Shown here: piece after piece, positions 62,688-64,000 of the stretch | How the letters are laid out: every line of letters starts with the position of its first letter | Numbering within the stretch: position 1 is the stretch's first letter | DNA from: Clostridium sp. CMCC3677 | GTDB lineage: Bacteria; Bacillota; Clostridia; Clostridiales; Clostridiaceae | Assembly (NCBI RefSeq): GCF_023845585.1 | Contig: NZ_JAMQHS010000002.1 | Span: 352,503 to 416,502, forward strand | DNA length: 64,000 bases | Direction of reading: 5' to 3' | Notes under the pieces: model-generated | Told to the model about the DNA's origin: nothing | Database searches by the model: none | The model's input: only the letters and a program-made list of their open reading frames with translations | Program-made: the position numbers and the translations under genes

Positions 62688-63113
62688 TTATAATTCATTA
62701 GAATACAATAAGACTTTACATCCAACATCATCAGCTATAAGTTTCTTAATTTTTACACCTAATTTATCAATAGCACCTAATTCACTCTCTACATAATAAC
62801 AGCATCTATGTGAACGATTATTTATATCATCAATTTCTACATCAACCTCAATTTTTAGATGACCAGATGTATTAGGCTTCATAATTTTCATAGAAAAAGC
62901 TGGCGTATAATCTCCTCTCTTTTTACCAAACTCAACATAGCAATCCTCATTATATAATTGAGAATACCTGCAAATTTTTTCTGATATTTCCTCTAAATTA
63001 TCATTTTGAACATAACAATTTTGATATGCTGTAACAAATTCAGATTTAGCAGTGATTTTTAATTCAATTAGCTCTGAATCCTGCCATACCTTTTCAAAAA
63101 TAATATTATTCAT
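62688..63113 (-). CDS. Putative immunity protein
   Basis: 141 residues from ATG 63113 (AGAAGGTAG upstream). Beta-rich and acidic: EKVWQDSELIELKITAKSEF, YVEFGKKRGDYTPAFSMKIM and HRCCYYVESELGAIDKLGVK. No family is recognised. It begins 15 bases after the toxin gene stop (63129), the classical place of the cognate immunity gene. Confidence 0.65.
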   Translation of the reverse strand: MNNIIFEKVWQDSELIELKITAKSEFVTAYQNCYVQNDNLEEISEKICRYSQLYNEDCYVEFGKKRGDYTPAFSMKIMKPNTSGHLKIEVDVEIDDINNRSHRCCYYVESELGAIDKLGVKIKKLIADDVGCKVLLYSNEL

Positions 63114-63128
63114 AAAACTACCTTCTTT

Positions 63129-64000
63129 CTATTTAAATTTGAAATCATCAAATGCACCTGTAACTTTATTATAATCAAAGTGTATTACTGTCTGACTACC
63201 ATCAGAATTTTTAACTATTGATTGCATTTTAGCCCATCCTTCTGAAGCTGGCCACCTTTTGTCATTCATCTTAAGGGGTACTTTTTTTGCATTTTCTAAA
63301 GGATTTGATTTAACTTGTTCCATAGCCATCTGCTCATTTAAATTATTTGGAATAGTTCTTCCTGTACTTCCTAAACCTTCAACTTCTACAGGATTACCTA
63401 CTCCACCAGATTTACCCGCCCCCTCATCACTCCCAGATTTACCAGATCCACCGTTTGAAGATTTGTTAGATATAAAAGTCATTGTATCATTAGCTAAACT
63501 AATTAATGATCTCTCCGCATTAATAACTCCATCTGCTGCAATTGCCACTCCAGATATGTTAAGTGGTACACCTGCTACAGCTCCAACTCCTGAACTATCT
63601 AAAACAACGCCTCCCATTGCTTCAGCACTACCACCACCAATTTCAAGTCCACTTCCTATAAGTGACCATATATCACCAAATATTCGTCCAGCCTTGCAAG
63701 ATGCAGAATCAGGTAACTCTTCTTCTCTTTTATTTGCAATAGACATAACCATTCCAAATGACATATTTTCATCAATAGAATATCCAGCACCTATTGTAAA
63801 ATCTATTGCCATGTTTTTTGATTCATCCCACATACTTTTTGCTTTATCCCACATACTTTCAGATGAATCATCACAATTATCCTCTGTTCCTTCAGAACCA
63901 AATGGAAATATAAAAGCCCCAACCAATAATTTAAATGCCTCTACCAGCAGTTCTTCCTCATCTTCATCAATCTCACCATCTTCAAAGACATCTGCAATTG
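63129..64000 (-). CDS. Polymorphic toxin, C-terminal part (5' end beyond window)
   Basis: 290 codons are present, open to the right edge. The frame from 64000 reads IADVFEDGEIDEDEEELLVE, where DVFEDGEIDEDE fits an EF-hand calcium loop. A pre-toxin region follows, with FGSEGTEDNCDDSSESMWDK, KAGRIFGDIWSLIGSGLEIG and hydrophobic Gly/Ala helices, then a Gly/Ser linker near residue 200. The tip has MNDKRWPASEGWAKMQSIVK and IHFDYNKVTGAFDDFKFK, which I recognise as a recurrent toxin C-terminus but cannot name. It is the only toxin here without a break, so probably the active member, with immunity genes directly downstream. Confidence 0.75.
   Translation of the reverse strand, partial: IADVFEDGEIDEDEEELLVEAFKLLVGAFIFPFGSEGTEDNCDDSSESMWDKAKSMWDESKNMAIDFTIGAGYSIDENMSFGMVMSIANKREEELPDSASCKAGRIFGDIWSLIGSGLEIGGGSAEAMGGVVLDSSGVGAVAGVPLNISGVAIAADGVINAERSLISLANDTMTFISNKSSNGGSGKSGSDEGAGKSGGVGNPVEVEGLGSTGRTIPNNLNEQMAMEQVKSNPLENAKKVPLKMNDKRWPASEGWAKMQSIVKNSDGSQTVIHFDYNKVTGAFDDFKFK

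Noticed and set aside
1..64000. Intact prophage or integrative element
   Set aside because: No integrase, attachment repeats or capsid/terminase genes were seen. The 50-64 kb region is accessory but lacks phage structure apart from spike-like fragments.

Overview
The window is AT-rich DNA (roughly three quarters A+T by eye) with strong AGGAGG-type ribosome binding sites. It carries Csp-like germination proteases, a Clostridium-type surface protein with C-terminal wall-binding repeats, MATE pumps, ComFB and a YtrA-type ABC operon. These point to a spore-forming Firmicute, most likely Clostridium sensu stricto. Species assignment is not possible from the sequence alone. No rRNA, tRNA or CRISPR array was seen.

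Layout. 1-18 kb is mostly housekeeping: a MATE pump (cut by the left edge), a DinG-type exonuclease-helicase, two small proteins sharing one palindromic leader, topoisomerase III, YwbE, a YdjM-like membrane protein, a radical SAM protein, a chemoreceptor, a membrane-anchored hydrolase and a two-component system. At 18.1-22.1 kb the CCA-adding enzyme gene is split by a 2.66-kb group II intron that encodes its own reverse transcriptase/maturase with an HNH domain; the two exons rejoin in frame. 22-31 kb holds an RpiR regulator, a pseudouridine synthase, an extreme Cys/Gly protein, a four-gene overlapping YtrA/ABC operon, a MATE pump behind a palindromic operator and a transcription attenuator, and a 218-bp MITE with 8-bp target duplications. 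31-35 kb carries two overlapping subtilases.

35.9-40.1 kb is a compact NAD operon: Nudix/NrtR-like regulator, PRPP-synthetase homologue, nicotinamide phosphoribosyltransferase homologue and NADAR. The combination suggests NAD salvage or repair tied to ADP-ribosylation or to NAD-depleting phage defence. 40.3-50.2 kb has a secreted transglutaminase-like surface protein, a membrane protein, and an Hsp70-like/J-TPR pair.

50.7-64 kb is an accessory, strongly rearranged polymorphic-toxin region, all on the minus strand. It has fragments of RHS core (3), fragments of a VgrG/tail-spike-like protein (3), several toxin tips (most broken by stop codons or frameshifts), a series of immunity-like genes (SUKH/SMI1, Syd-like, others unrecognised) and three copies of an Rpn-family nuclease. 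Rpn copies B and C sit directly behind truncated RHS fragments. Each Rpn copy keeps a strong internal Shine-Dalgarno and ATG, predicting a separate small C-terminal protein; one copy has been reduced almost to that part alone. A hairpin-forming repeat related to the MITE interior lies in frame inside all three RHS fragments.
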